A stretch of 6,803 bases of DNA, from the NCBI GenBank assembly GCA_019104905.1, contig JAHRXB010000077.1, positions 1 through 6,803 of the forward strand. The letters run 5' to 3'. This stretch comes from Bdellovibrio sp. GTDB lineage: Bacteria; Bdellovibrionota; Bdellovibrionia; Bdellovibrionales; Bdellovibrionaceae. The notes beneath the pieces were generated by a model, which saw only the letters and a list, made by a program, of their open reading frames with translations, ran no database searches and was not told where the DNA came from. Made by a program: the position numbers and the translations under genes. This document shows, piece after piece, positions 1 through 6,310 of this stretch. Each line of letters begins with the position of its first letter. Position 1 is the stretch's first letter.

Positions 1-887
1 GCCTTATAAAGACGTTCTTTGATGTCTTGAATTTCCGCTACAGAAATGGTGTAAGGACGTCCGCAGATCTGACAAGTCACATCGGCGTTTTCTTTCTTCT
101 CAATCATATCTTGAAGTTCTTCCTCACCCAAGGTTTCCAAAGCTCGCACCACACGATCCTTAGTGCAAGGACAGAAGTATTCAATCGGATGATCATGAGA
201 AAGTTCTTCAAACTCAATGCCGTCCATTAAGGGCTTTACCAGATCTGCAGGCAAGGCACCATCCATCAACATTTTTGAAATATTCGGCTGTTTAGATTCA
301 TAGTTTTGCTGAATCTTTTCTACGACCGCTTCTTCAACTCCAGGCATAACCTCAATCAAAACGCCTCCCGCCGCTTGAACTTTTCCGAAGGAGTCCAGAT
401 ACACTCCTAAAGACACCAACGAGCGGATTTGATGAGACTGATGAAGATAGTGCGCAATATCCTGTCCAATTTCACCACTGACTAATTCAACGGTTCCATG
501 GAAAGGCTGCTTTTGAAACGGCTGGTGTCGAGCGACACTGAGTATACCAATTCCAAGGGCCTCCTTCAAACTCAGTCCGTTATCATAATTCGGTGGTTGA
601 TACTGAGGATTGGGAGTGTAGCCGCGCACATGTCCATCAAAGGACGCTTCGGCATAAACACTTTGCAAAGGTCCATTGCCCCGAAAGAACAGCCCGACCA
701 TTTGACCGTCCTTCAATTGCGACGCCATTAAGAGGGCCCCCACCATACTGCGCCCCACAGCCACTGTTGCCAAAGGATAGGTGTTTTGCAGACCTTGCAT
801 GTGTTTAACAACTTCGGTGGCATTTACAGCGGCAATTCGCACGGTCAAATCTTTAGACACAAAACGATGGACACGTTCTTTACTCAT
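1..887 (-). CDS. hslO: Hsp33 redox-regulated holdase chaperone (C-terminus cut by window edge)
   Basis: This is a cytoplasmic holdase that is activated by oxidation: four cysteines bind zinc when reduced and form disulfides under oxidative and unfolding stress, exposing a client-binding surface. I translated 295 codons from the ATG at 885-887; no stop is reached, and since the family is usually about 290-300 residues only a few are missing. The N-terminal domain carries family blocks such as FRGNGPLQ and VQAAGGVLIEVMPG. The C-terminal redox switch is intact: C239-P-C241 (CxC) and C272-Q-I-C275 (CxxC), with the usual spacing of about 30 residues. The start is supported by GGGAG (plus 894-898) seven bases upstream. 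It diverges from the phosphatase gene across 79 bp. Naming basis: motifs seen in sequence plus established Hsp33 family knowledge; I consider this secure. Confidence 0.96.
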   Translation of the reverse strand, partial: MSKERVHRFVSKDLTVRIAAVNATEVVKHMQGLQNTYPLATVAVGRSMVGALLMASQLKDGQMVGLFFRGNGPLQSVYAEASFDGHVRGYTPNPQYQPPNYDNGLSLKEALGIGILSVARHQPFQKQPFHGTVELVSGEIGQDIAHYLHQSHQIRSLVSLGVYLDSFGKVQAAGGVLIEVMPGVEEAVVEKIQQNYESKQPNISKMLMDGALPADLVKPLMDGIEFEELSHDHPIEYFCPCTKDRVVRALETLGEEELQDMIEKKENADVTCQICGRPYTISVAEIQDIKERLYK

Positions 888-966
888 GACAAACTCCCGC
901 ATTCTATGGAAAACTCGAAAACAGCAAACTAACAAAGCCACCGTTTAATTTCAAGTAGAAGCCGCT

Positions 967-1458
967 ATGAAGATATATCTCTTTAGACACGCACAAAAAG
1001 CCATGGATTTTTCAGGAGATCCTGATTTGACTCCCGAAGGTCATGCCCAGGCCTCCAAAATTCTCGACAAGGTGCTCAAAAGCGAAATCCCTCGTCCTAC
1101 AGAGTTATGGGTTTCCCCCAAAAAACGAACCCATAGCACTTTCCGCCCCCTATCCCAGCATTTCAATTTACCACTGCAAATCCAAGACTCCCTGCTGGAA
1201 CAAAAAAGCGAAGAAAACATTTCGGAATTCCGTTCACGTATCGAGCGCCTCTTTGAAGGAGCTGCCGAAAAAGAAAATGCCGTGGTTTTTTTGTGCACTC
1301 ACTATGACTGGGTCGTTGAGGCCATGTCGATTGTTCCTAGTGACAAAGATCTTTCTGGCTCAGAGTTTTCACACTGGAGCCCCGCTCAGTATGTCGCCTT
1401 TGAAGTCAATCAAGATGGAATTTATGAGTTCATTGAGCTTAAAAGGATTCAACTATGA
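967..1458 (+). CDS. SixA-like histidine phosphatase (phosphohistidine phosphatase family)
   Basis: This 163-residue single-domain protein belongs to the histidine phosphatase (RHG/phosphoglycerate mutase) superfamily and matches the size of E. coli SixA, which removes phosphate from phosphohistidine on histidine-containing phosphotransfer proteins. The catalytic R7-H8 lies in LFRHAQK at the end of the first strand, so the usual RHG is RHA here. LTPEGHAQA (21-29) and SPKKRT (50-55, phosphate-pocket R54) follow the family order, E78 is the candidate proton donor, and H112 in CTHYDW is the second catalytic histidine. There is no signal peptide, so it should be cytoplasmic. The ribosome site is weak (AGAAG at 957-961), but the ATG sits directly before the first strand. 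Its TGA overlaps the next gene's ATG. The actual substrate is unknown: a phospho-protein target is inferred from size, and a small-molecule phosphatase remains possible. Confidence 0.85.
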   Translation: MKIYLFRHAQKAMDFSGDPDLTPEGHAQASKILDKVLKSEIPRPTELWVSPKKRTHSTFRPLSQHFNLPLQIQDSLLEQKSEENISEFRSRIERLFEGAAEKENAVVFLCTHYDWVVEAMSIVPSDKDLSGSEFSHWSPAQYVAFEVNQDGIYEFIELKRIQL

Positions 1459-2042
1459 TTCAAAATGTCTGGGCCGTAGGCCGCAACTATGCCGAACACG
1501 CCAAAGAATTGGGCAATGAAGTTCCCACCGAACCCATGATTTTTCTGAAGGCCGGAAGTACGACCACCCTGGCGGCCAAAGAGATTCACCTTCCCGCGTG
1601 GATTCAAGAGGTCCATCATGAAGTCGAACTGGCTCTGCGTTTTGACGACAATTTACAAATTGAGGAAGCCTGCATCGCCCTGGATCTGACGGAACGAGCT
1701 AAACAAAACCAACTCAAAGCCAAGGGACATCCTTGGACGCTGGCTAAGAGCTTTACAGAGTCGTGCCCCCTTTCCCCCTTCTTTCCGGTCTCTGATCTGG
1801 AAGAACTTAAAAAACTCGATCTGATTCTAAAAATCAACGGCGAGGTCCGCCAAAAAGGCAACACCTCGCAGATGATCTTCTCATTGGAAAAGCTGATCGA
1901 TTACGTGCGCCACCACTTCCCCGTGGTCCCCGGGGATCTCCTCTTAACCGGCACCCCCTCCGGAGTCGGCCCTATTCAACGCGGAGACCATCTGGAAGCG
2001 GAAATCCAAGGAAAAATGAAACATTCTTGGAGGGTCTCCTAA
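1455..2042 (+). CDS. FAHD1-like fumarylacetoacetate hydrolase-family protein (acylpyruvase / oxaloacetate decarboxylase type)
   Basis: This 195-residue enzyme has the FAH fold. Its closest recognisable pattern is FAHD1/YcgM, Mg-dependent enzymes that cleave acylpyruvates or decarboxylate oxaloacetate. VGRNYAEHAKELG (8-20) carries the H15/E18 dyad corresponding to human FAHD1 H30/E33. HHEVELA gives metal ligands E56 and E58, D77 in ALDLT is the third, Q84 and K98 (GHPWTLAKSF) match active-site positions, and LTGTPSGVG (164-172) closes the site. Compared with human FAHD1 as I recall it, the segment between E58 and D77 is about ten residues shorter and the TARD motif reads TERA. It starts at the core fold, without the short N-terminal extension of relatives. 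The start overlaps the upstream stop as ATGA, with AAGGA at 1443-1447 seven bases before it. This indicates translational coupling. Substrate is inferred; tyrosine-pathway fumarylacetoacetase is unlikely at this length. Confidence 0.92.
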   Translation: MIQNVWAVGRNYAEHAKELGNEVPTEPMIFLKAGSTTTLAAKEIHLPAWIQEVHHEVELALRFDDNLQIEEACIALDLTERAKQNQLKAKGHPWTLAKSFTESCPLSPFFPVSDLEELKKLDLILKINGEVRQKGNTSQMIFSLEKLIDYVRHHFPVVPGDLLLTGTPSGVGPIQRGDHLEAEIQGKMKHSWRVS

Positions 2043-2145
2043 CGCGCCTGGCCGCGAGTAAAATCCCCCTCCCGGCTCGCCCGCAAAGTGCTTGAGTTTT
2101 TACTCTCAGAGAGGGAATATGCGGCCCTCTATTTGAGGTAAAAAT
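2043..2145 (+). promoter_or_regulatory. putA leader with competing inverted repeats and a strong Shine-Dalgarno
   Basis: The 103 bp before putA contain several short perfect inverted repeats. GAGTAAAA (2056-2063) pairs with TTTTACTC (2098-2105). GCGAG (2054-2058) can instead pair with CTCGC (2076-2080), and these two options share a 5' arm, so they exclude each other. AGAGGG (2110-2115) pairs with CCCTCT (2125-2130) immediately before the ribosome site GAGG (2135-2138), which is seven bases from the ATG. The only promoter-like match is TTGAGT (2092-2097) and GAATAT (2115-2120) at 17-bp spacing, which is weak. No intrinsic terminator follows the FAHD1-like gene, so read-through into putA is possible. 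A regulatory role is inference from the repeats alone. Confidence 0.4.
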
Positions 2146-5094
2146 ATGAATGATATCCAATCGCAAATCGTCGCCCGAGGCGAAGAGATTTTAAAGCGTA
2201 TGGAAAGCCAATCCAAGGCTTCCATTTTTTCTAAAGACTTCTGGTATGGCTCCGTCATGGAATGGAGTATGAAAAACGAAAAATTCAAAACGAACATGTT
2301 CCGTTTTGTCGACGTTCTTCCTTCCATCAACTCCGGCGACGAGGTGGCTCGCCACTTGAAAGAGTATTTCTCTGAAGATGGCGGATCTCTTCCTCCAGTT
2401 TTTAACGTCGGTTTAGGATTGGGTTCTTTGGCGCCGGGCTTGATGGCAGGAGCCATCAAGAAAAACGTCATGGGCATGGCAAAAATGTTCATCACGGGCG
2501 AAAGCCCCGATGAAGCGTTGCCGGTTTTAAAGAAGGCTCGCAAAAACAAAATGACTTTCACCGTCGACATCTTGGGTGAAGCGACGTTGTCTGAAAAAGA
2601 AGCGCAAGAGTACAACAGCAAATACTTTGAATTGATCACTTGGCTAGCGAAAGATGCCCAAGGCTGGGACGAGATCCCACAGATTGATCGCGACCATGAA
2701 GGTGCCTTGCCGAAGGTCAACGTCTCTGTAAAGATGACGGCTCTTTACTCTCAAATCAAAGATCTGGCTTGGGATGAATCTAAGAAAATCTTGAAAGACC
2801 GCATGCGTCCCGTGTTCCGTTTGGGCATGGAAAAAGGCGTCTTCATCAATCTGGATATGGAGCAATACTCCGTCAAACATCTGACTTTGGAAGTCTTCAC
2901 AGAACTGATCAACGAACCCGAATTTAAAAATTATAAATTTTTTGGTGTTGTGATCCAAGCTTACCTGCGTGACTCCTTCGAAGACGTCAAAGCCTTGACA
3001 GACTTTGCGCAAAAACGCGGAACTCCATTTTGGATTCGCCTCGTAAAAGGGGCTTATTGGGATTACGAAACGATCGAAGCCGAACAACGTGGCTGGCCGG
3101 TTCCTGTTTATACAAACAAAGCGGAATCCGACGCCAACTATGAAGTGTGCGCGAAGTATCTTCTTGAAAACATCAAACACATCCGTCCCGCGTTTGCCTC
3201 TCACAACGTCAGAACATTGGCGGCGTGTATGTTGTATGCGGAAAAGCTCAACATCCCCAAAGAAGCTTTGGAGTTCCAAATGCTTTACGGCATGGCAGAG
3301 CCTATTAAAAAAACCTTGGTGGACATGGGCTACCGCTTGCGTGAGTACGCGCCTGTTGGTGAGCTGATTCCGGGAATGGCTTATCTGGTTCGCCGTCTTC
3401 TTGAAAACACCTCCAACGAATCTTGGCTGCGTGGAAAATTCGCAGATGGCAAAACCACCGCGGAACTTTTGAAAGATCCGGCGCAAGGCCTGACCCCGAC
3501 TTCTCCGATTCTTCCGAAAAAGCCTGGCAAATTCTATAACGAACCTCTTTTGGATTTTGCAGTGAAGGCGGATCGCGAAAAAATGCACAAAGCTTTGGCT
3601 GAATTCAAAGCCTCTATGCCCGTGTCAGTTCCTCTGCACATCAACGGCAAAGAGATCCGCACCGAGAAAATCTTTGACCGCGTGAACCCATCTCAGGCTG
3701 ATCAGATTGTTGGTAAGATCTCGATGGCCTCCGTCGAACAGGCGGAACAAGCCATGCAAGCCGCGCAAACGGCTTACAAAACATGGAAGACCGTTCCTGC
3801 CGATCAACGTGCGGCTTTGGTGGACAAGCTTGCAGACATCATGGTTCGCGATCGCTTCAAACTGATCGCCACACAAGTTTTTGAAGTCGGTAAACCTTGG
3901 GCGGAAGCCGACGGTGACATCGCCGAAGCGATCGACTTCTGTCGTTATTACGCTCGCCATATGAGAGAGTTGCAAAAACCTCTTCGCGTGGGGGGACTTC
4001 CTGGGGAAGTGTCTCAATATATCTATAAATCCCGCGGTGTCACTGCGGTCATCGCGCCTTGGAACTTCCCTCTAGCGATCCTTTGTGGAATGGTGACAGC
4101 GGCCGCCGTCGCCGGCAACACTGTGGTGATGAAACCGGCGGAACAATCTTCCGTGGTTGCCTGGGGTCTTATGAAGATGATCCAGGAAGCCGGCTTTCCA
4201 ACAGGGGTGATCAACTTCCTTCCAGGTTATGGTGAAGAAGTTGGTGAATACATTGTGAACCACAAGTTCACGACAACCATCGCCTTCACGGGTTCCAAAG
4301 CCGTAGGTTTACATATCCTAAACCGCGCTTCACACGTGCAGCCCGGTCAAACTCATGTGAAGAGATGTATTATCGAAATGGGTGGTAAAAACGCCGTTAT
4401 TATCGATAACGATGCGGATCTTGATGAAGCCGTGGACGGAGTTCTTTACTCTGCCTTCGGATTCAGTGGCCAAAAGTGTTCTGCAGCCAGCCGTGTGATT
4501 GTTCTGGATGAAGTCTATGACCGCTTTGTCGATCGTTTGGTTGAAGCCGCGAAATCCATCGAGATCTACGCCGCTGAAAATCCAAAAGCTTATATGGGTC
4601 CGGTCGTCGACAAGGAAGCTTATGATCGTATTTTAGGCACGATTGCTGAGACCGAGAAGACTCACAAACTTCTCTTTAAAGGCTCTGTTCCCGGTGGCGG
4701 TTACTATGTTCCTCCCACAATTTTCGGGGATGTTCCCGGTGATGCCAAATTGGCGCAACAAGAGATCTTTGGCCCGGTAGTAGCCGTGGTTCGCGCGAAA
4801 AACTTGGATCAAGCGCTGGAAATTGCCAATAGCACTGAATACGCTTTGACTGGTGGTCTTTTCTCAAGAAGCCCAGCGAACATCGCTCGCGTGAAGGAAG
4901 AGTTTGAAGTCGGAAACTTGTATATCAACCGTGGCATCACTGGCGCCATGGTCGATCGCCATCCGTTTGGTGGCTTTAAAATGTCTGGAATCGGCTCTAA
5001 AACTGGCGGACCTGACTATTTGAAGCAGTACATGGAACCCGCAGCCGTGACAGAGAATACTCTTCGTCGTGGTTTTGCTCCGGTGGAAGAGTAG
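2146..5094 (+). CDS. putA: Bifunctional proline dehydrogenase / L-glutamate-gamma-semialdehyde dehydrogenase (short type-A PutA)
   Basis: This 982-residue enzyme oxidises proline to glutamate in two steps: an FAD proline dehydrogenase passing electrons to quinone, then an NAD-dependent aldehyde dehydrogenase, with the intermediate channelled between sites. After an N-terminal helical arm (1-about 85, FVDVLP 54-59) the PRODH barrel shows VSVKMTALY (K196), RLVKGAYWDYE (near 298-308), FASHN (350-354), YRLREY (396-401) and the substrate-binding RRLLEN (R416, R417). The dehydrogenase half begins near 497 and shows APWNFP (637-642), FTGSKAVG (from 714), general base E744 in EMGGKN, nucleophile C778 in GQKCSAASR, EIFGPV (873-878) and PFGGFK (940-945). 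Length matches minimal type-A PutAs. There is no N-terminal ribbon-helix-helix DNA-binding domain and no C-terminal extension, so it should not autorepress as E. coli PutA does. GAGG at 2135-2138 supports the start. All key residues are present and the frame is intact. Confidence 0.98.
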   Translation: MNDIQSQIVARGEEILKRMESQSKASIFSKDFWYGSVMEWSMKNEKFKTNMFRFVDVLPSINSGDEVARHLKEYFSEDGGSLPPVFNVGLGLGSLAPGLMAGAIKKNVMGMAKMFITGESPDEALPVLKKARKNKMTFTVDILGEATLSEKEAQEYNSKYFELITWLAKDAQGWDEIPQIDRDHEGALPKVNVSVKMTALYSQIKDLAWDESKKILKDRMRPVFRLGMEKGVFINLDMEQYSVKHLTLEVFTELINEPEFKNYKFFGVVIQAYLRDSFEDVKALTDFAQKRGTPFWIRLVKGAYWDYETIEAEQRGWPVPVYTNKAESDANYEVCAKYLLENIKHIRPAFASHNVRTLAACMLYAEKLNIPKEALEFQMLYGMAEPIKKTLVDMGYRLREYAPVGELIPGMAYLVRRLLENTSNESWLRGKFADGKTTAELLKDPAQGLTPTSPILPKKPGKFYNEPLLDFAVKADREKMHKALAEFKASMPVSVPLHINGKEIRTEKIFDRVNPSQADQIVGKISMASVEQAEQAMQAAQTAYKTWKTVPADQRAALVDKLADIMVRDRFKLIATQVFEVGKPWAEADGDIAEAIDFCRYYARHMRELQKPLRVGGLPGEVSQYIYKSRGVTAVIAPWNFPLAILCGMVTAAAVAGNTVVMKPAEQSSVVAWGLMKMIQEAGFPTGVINFLPGYGEEVGEYIVNHKFTTTIAFTGSKAVGLHILNRASHVQPGQTHVKRCIIEMGGKNAVIIDNDADLDEAVDGVLYSAFGFSGQKCSAASRVIVLDEVYDRFVDRLVEAAKSIEIYAAENPKAYMGPVVDKEAYDRILGTIAETEKTHKLLFKGSVPGGGYYVPPTIFGDVPGDAKLAQQEIFGPVVAVVRAKNLDQALEIANSTEYALTGGLFSRSPANIARVKEEFEVGNLYINRGITGAMVDRHPFGGFKMSGIGSKTGGPDYLKQYMEPAAVTENTLRRGFAPVEE

Positions 5095-5119
5095 TTCTTC
5101 CCACCCCGGCGCAAAAAAG

Positions 5120-5149
5120 AAAAGGCCCACTTTGCAGTGGGCCTTTTTT
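5120..5149 (+). terminator. Intrinsic terminator of putA
   Basis: A perfect 12-bp stem (5120-5131 with 5136-5147) encloses the tetraloop TTGC; the core is GGCCCAC/GTGGGCC. A run of six T (5144-5149) follows, overlapping the end of the stem. It begins 26 bases after the putA stop. An A-rich tract (5113-5123) on the left side means it could also stop transcription coming from the opposite strand. Confidence 0.95.
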
Positions 5150-5179
5150 ATTTAAATCAAAAATAGAGGTGAGAACATC

Positions 5180-5245
5180 ATGCTCCCCGAGACCTTCCGT
5201 GGTATCACCCCTCCCGTAGAAATGATTCCAGCATATCAAAAATGA
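5180..5245 (+). CDS. Possible 21-codon small ORF with strong ribosome site
   Basis: An ATG at 5180 opens a 21-codon frame ending in TGA at 5243-5245. The peptide begins MLPETFRG, is proline-rich in the middle (ITPPVEMIP) and ends AYQK. It has no membrane segment and I do not recognise it. What draws attention is the upstream GAGGTGA (5166-5172), a seven-base match to the anti-Shine-Dalgarno complement, at an ideal seven-base spacing from the ATG. Against it: there are only 16 bases between the T-run of the putA terminator and this site, so no room for a separate promoter outside the terminator hairpin, and I see no good -35/-10 pair. It would need terminator read-through or an overlapping promoter. 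Chance occurrence is a real alternative. Confidence 0.22.
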   Translation: MLPETFRGITPPVEMIPAYQK

Positions 5246-5250
5246 TCTGG

Positions 5251-5321
5251 CAAGAGCCTTATTACAGATTTTTTAAGATTTTTAAATTTAATTAAGTAAA
5301 ACAGTTTTTGAGAGGCTCTTG
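5251..5321. repeat. AT-rich segment bounded by perfect 9-bp inverted repeats
   Basis: CAAGAGCCT (5251-5259) and AGGCTCTTG (5313-5321) are perfect inverted repeats separated by 53 bases, of which only 8 are G or C. The spacer contains a tandem near-repeat AGATTTTTTA/AGATTTTTAA (5266-5285), the palindrome TTAAATTTAA (5282-5291) overlapping TTAATTAA (5288-5295), and AAAACAGTTTT (5298-5308). No target-site duplication flanks the arms. It might be a protein-binding region, a structured RNA or a tiny mobile-element remnant; the sequence does not distinguish these. Confidence 0.4.
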
Positions 5322-5330
5322 GAAAATAAA

Positions 5331-5353
5331 AAAGCCCGCCAGAGGCGAGCTTT
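5331..5353 (-). terminator. Intrinsic terminator of the endonuclease gene
   Basis: AAAGC (5331-5335) pairs with GCTTT (5349-5353) and CGCC (5337-5340) with GGCG (5344-5347), with a three-base loop (5341-5343). The remaining position, 5336/5348, is a C-A mismatch if transcribed from the plus strand but a G-U wobble on the minus strand. Read on the minus strand the stem runs into T-rich sequence (plus 5323-5333). Both facts orient it to the endonuclease gene, whose stop lies 33 bases upstream on that strand. It may also act weakly on plus-strand transcripts, where TTTCTTTA follows. Confidence 0.87.
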
Positions 5354-5386
5354 CTTTATAAAACTCTAATTATGTTAAGATCACTT

Positions 5387-6259
5387 CTAGAAATCGGCGA
5401 TCTTTTCAGCAAGTTCTGGAAAGTCCACGAACGGGTTTCGGTTTCCCTGAACTTTAAAGATCTCATTATTTCTGCGAACTTCGTCAGCATCTACAGGATC
5501 TTCCCGGTTCCATTTACGAAGGACACTCTCTTCACGAGGGTCAATCGCCACATCATAGCGAATTGAGAAATAGAACAAAGCGCGAGCCACATTCCCTTTG
5601 TGATCCTGAGGTGGTTCAAAAACATCATCCGAACCCGCACTGCCAATTCCAAAGCGAGAAGCCGAACACTTCAGCTCAACAAGGTCTTTAGTCACTTCAC
5701 CAAATAGGTTGTTTCCACGAATGGCATTAACTTCAGAATCAGTCGGGAAAAGGTGATGTAAATCAGACTTCTGAGCTTCCTTTGAAAACTTTCTGGTAAA
5801 GCGGCTTTGCGGCCAGGTGTGCTCGATATTGATCACGCGGTTGTCAGGAACTTTTCCAGGCGATGGCCCTTGTCCACGGAAATCACGGCTGGTCAGATCC
5901 TTGTCGCAATAAACATCGCGAATCGCATACCCGGTCCCGCTGGGCACAAGATAGTACTTACCCATCAAGAACACTCGAGCCGCATCATAACCAATCGCGC
6001 GATGTCCATAACAAGGTCCCTGCCCCTGGCAGTTAGACACCAGAGCATCGTTCTTTCCGTTCTGAAGCACATGAAAGCTTCGCAAAACAGTTTTCAGATC
6101 CGCTTGCAAATCTTCATTGGCGGCGCCAGATTTCAGAGCATTATAAAAATCATCCCCGTAGTAGGGGATCACTTGAGATGTTTGCGCTGCCTCGGCCGCG
6201 CAGACAAAAGATACAGATGTTAAAACAATCACTGACTTAATGAGCTTCATTAGCTTCAT
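5387..6259 (-). CDS. Secreted endonuclease I family nuclease (EndA/NucM-like)
   Basis: This 290-residue protein is an endonuclease I (beta-beta-alpha metal finger) nuclease, a family that cuts DNA and sometimes RNA non-specifically outside the cytoplasm. Residues 1-25 form a classic signal peptide: basic start, hydrophobic VIVLTSVSFV core, Ala-rich cleavage region around AAEAA. The active site is visible as NIEHTWPQS (144-152, catalytic H147 with E146) and SDLHHLFP (165-172), then N178 and GNNLFGE (182-188). GNVARALFYFSIRY (222-235) and a C-terminal block containing WNREDPVDADEVRRNN and QGNRNPFVDFPEL complete the family pattern. C77, C83, C118 and C198 could form disulfides in the periplasm. 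The first ATG is chosen because GGTGGA (6265-6270) lies five bases upstream; a second in-frame ATG sits three codons in. The role as scavenger or prey/environmental DNA nuclease is inference. It is somewhat longer than E. coli EndA. Confidence 0.94.
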   Translation of the reverse strand: MKLMKLIKSVIVLTSVSFVCAAEAAQTSQVIPYYGDDFYNALKSGAANEDLQADLKTVLRSFHVLQNGKNDALVSNCQGQGPCYGHRAIGYDAARVFLMGKYYLVPSGTGYAIRDVYCDKDLTSRDFRGQGPSPGKVPDNRVINIEHTWPQSRFTRKFSKEAQKSDLHHLFPTDSEVNAIRGNNLFGEVTKDLVELKCSASRFGIGSAGSDDVFEPPQDHKGNVARALFYFSIRYDVAIDPREESVLRKWNREDPVDADEVRRNNEIFKVQGNRNPFVDFPELAEKIADF

Positions 6260-6260
6260 T
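6243..6260 (-). repeat. 9-bp tandem duplication spanning the endonuclease start codon
   Basis: AGCTTCATT occurs twice head-to-tail on the plus strand (6243-6251 and 6252-6260). On the coding strand this is AATGAAGCT twice, giving the repeated MKLMKL start and two in-frame ATGs nine bases apart. The upstream ATG has a five-base distance to the ribosome site; the downstream one has fourteen, so the first is favoured. Confidence 0.8.
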
Positions 6261-6310
6261 CGGGTCCACCATTTCTAGTTTTGGGGGTGATGTACAGCCT
6301 CTGCCGCACA

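Noticed and set aside
27..808. Plus-strand frames of 67-77 codons across the left edge
   Set aside because: They are antisense to hslO, whose minus-strand translation matches Hsp33 throughout, including all four zinc cysteines.
894..906. TAGAAT on the minus strand (plus 901-906) as a -10 for hslO
   Set aside because: It would place the transcription start on top of the GGGAG ribosome site, and no acceptable -35 lies at 16-18 bp.
944..949. TTTAAT as a -10 for the phosphatase gene
   Set aside because: The hexamer fits well, but there is no -35 at normal spacing and the leader would be only about ten bases.
1043..1519. 158-codon plus-strand frame overlapping the phosphatase gene
   Set aside because: It is the shifted frame of the SixA-like gene; the translation is low in sense (Ser/Lys/Pro-rich, no motif) while the chosen frame carries RHA, SPxxRT and the second His.
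1455..2042. Annotation as tyrosine-pathway fumarylacetoacetase
   Set aside because: True fumarylacetoacetases are roughly twice as long with an extra N-terminal domain; the residues here align with FAHD1/YcgM.
2081..2101. Terminator for the FAHD1-like gene just before the TTTTT at 2097-2101
   Set aside because: The only stem there, AAG/CTT with a two-base loop, is too short and tight to act as an intrinsic terminator.
2644..3588. A 314-codon open frame on the minus strand inside putA, and a 130-codon one at 3625-4017
   Set aside because: Both lie entirely antisense to well-conserved putA domains, their translations show no recognisable domain, and long antisense frames are a common by-product of codon bias.
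5372..5566. 64-codon plus-strand frame at the end of the endonuclease gene
   Set aside because: It is antisense to the conserved C-terminal block of the endonuclease and begins within its downstream region without a ribosome site.
6198..6202. Lipoprotein signal on the endonuclease (C20 after SFV)
   Set aside because: The residue before Cys is Val, not Gly/Ala/Ser, and an ordinary Ala-rich signal peptidase I region follows directly.
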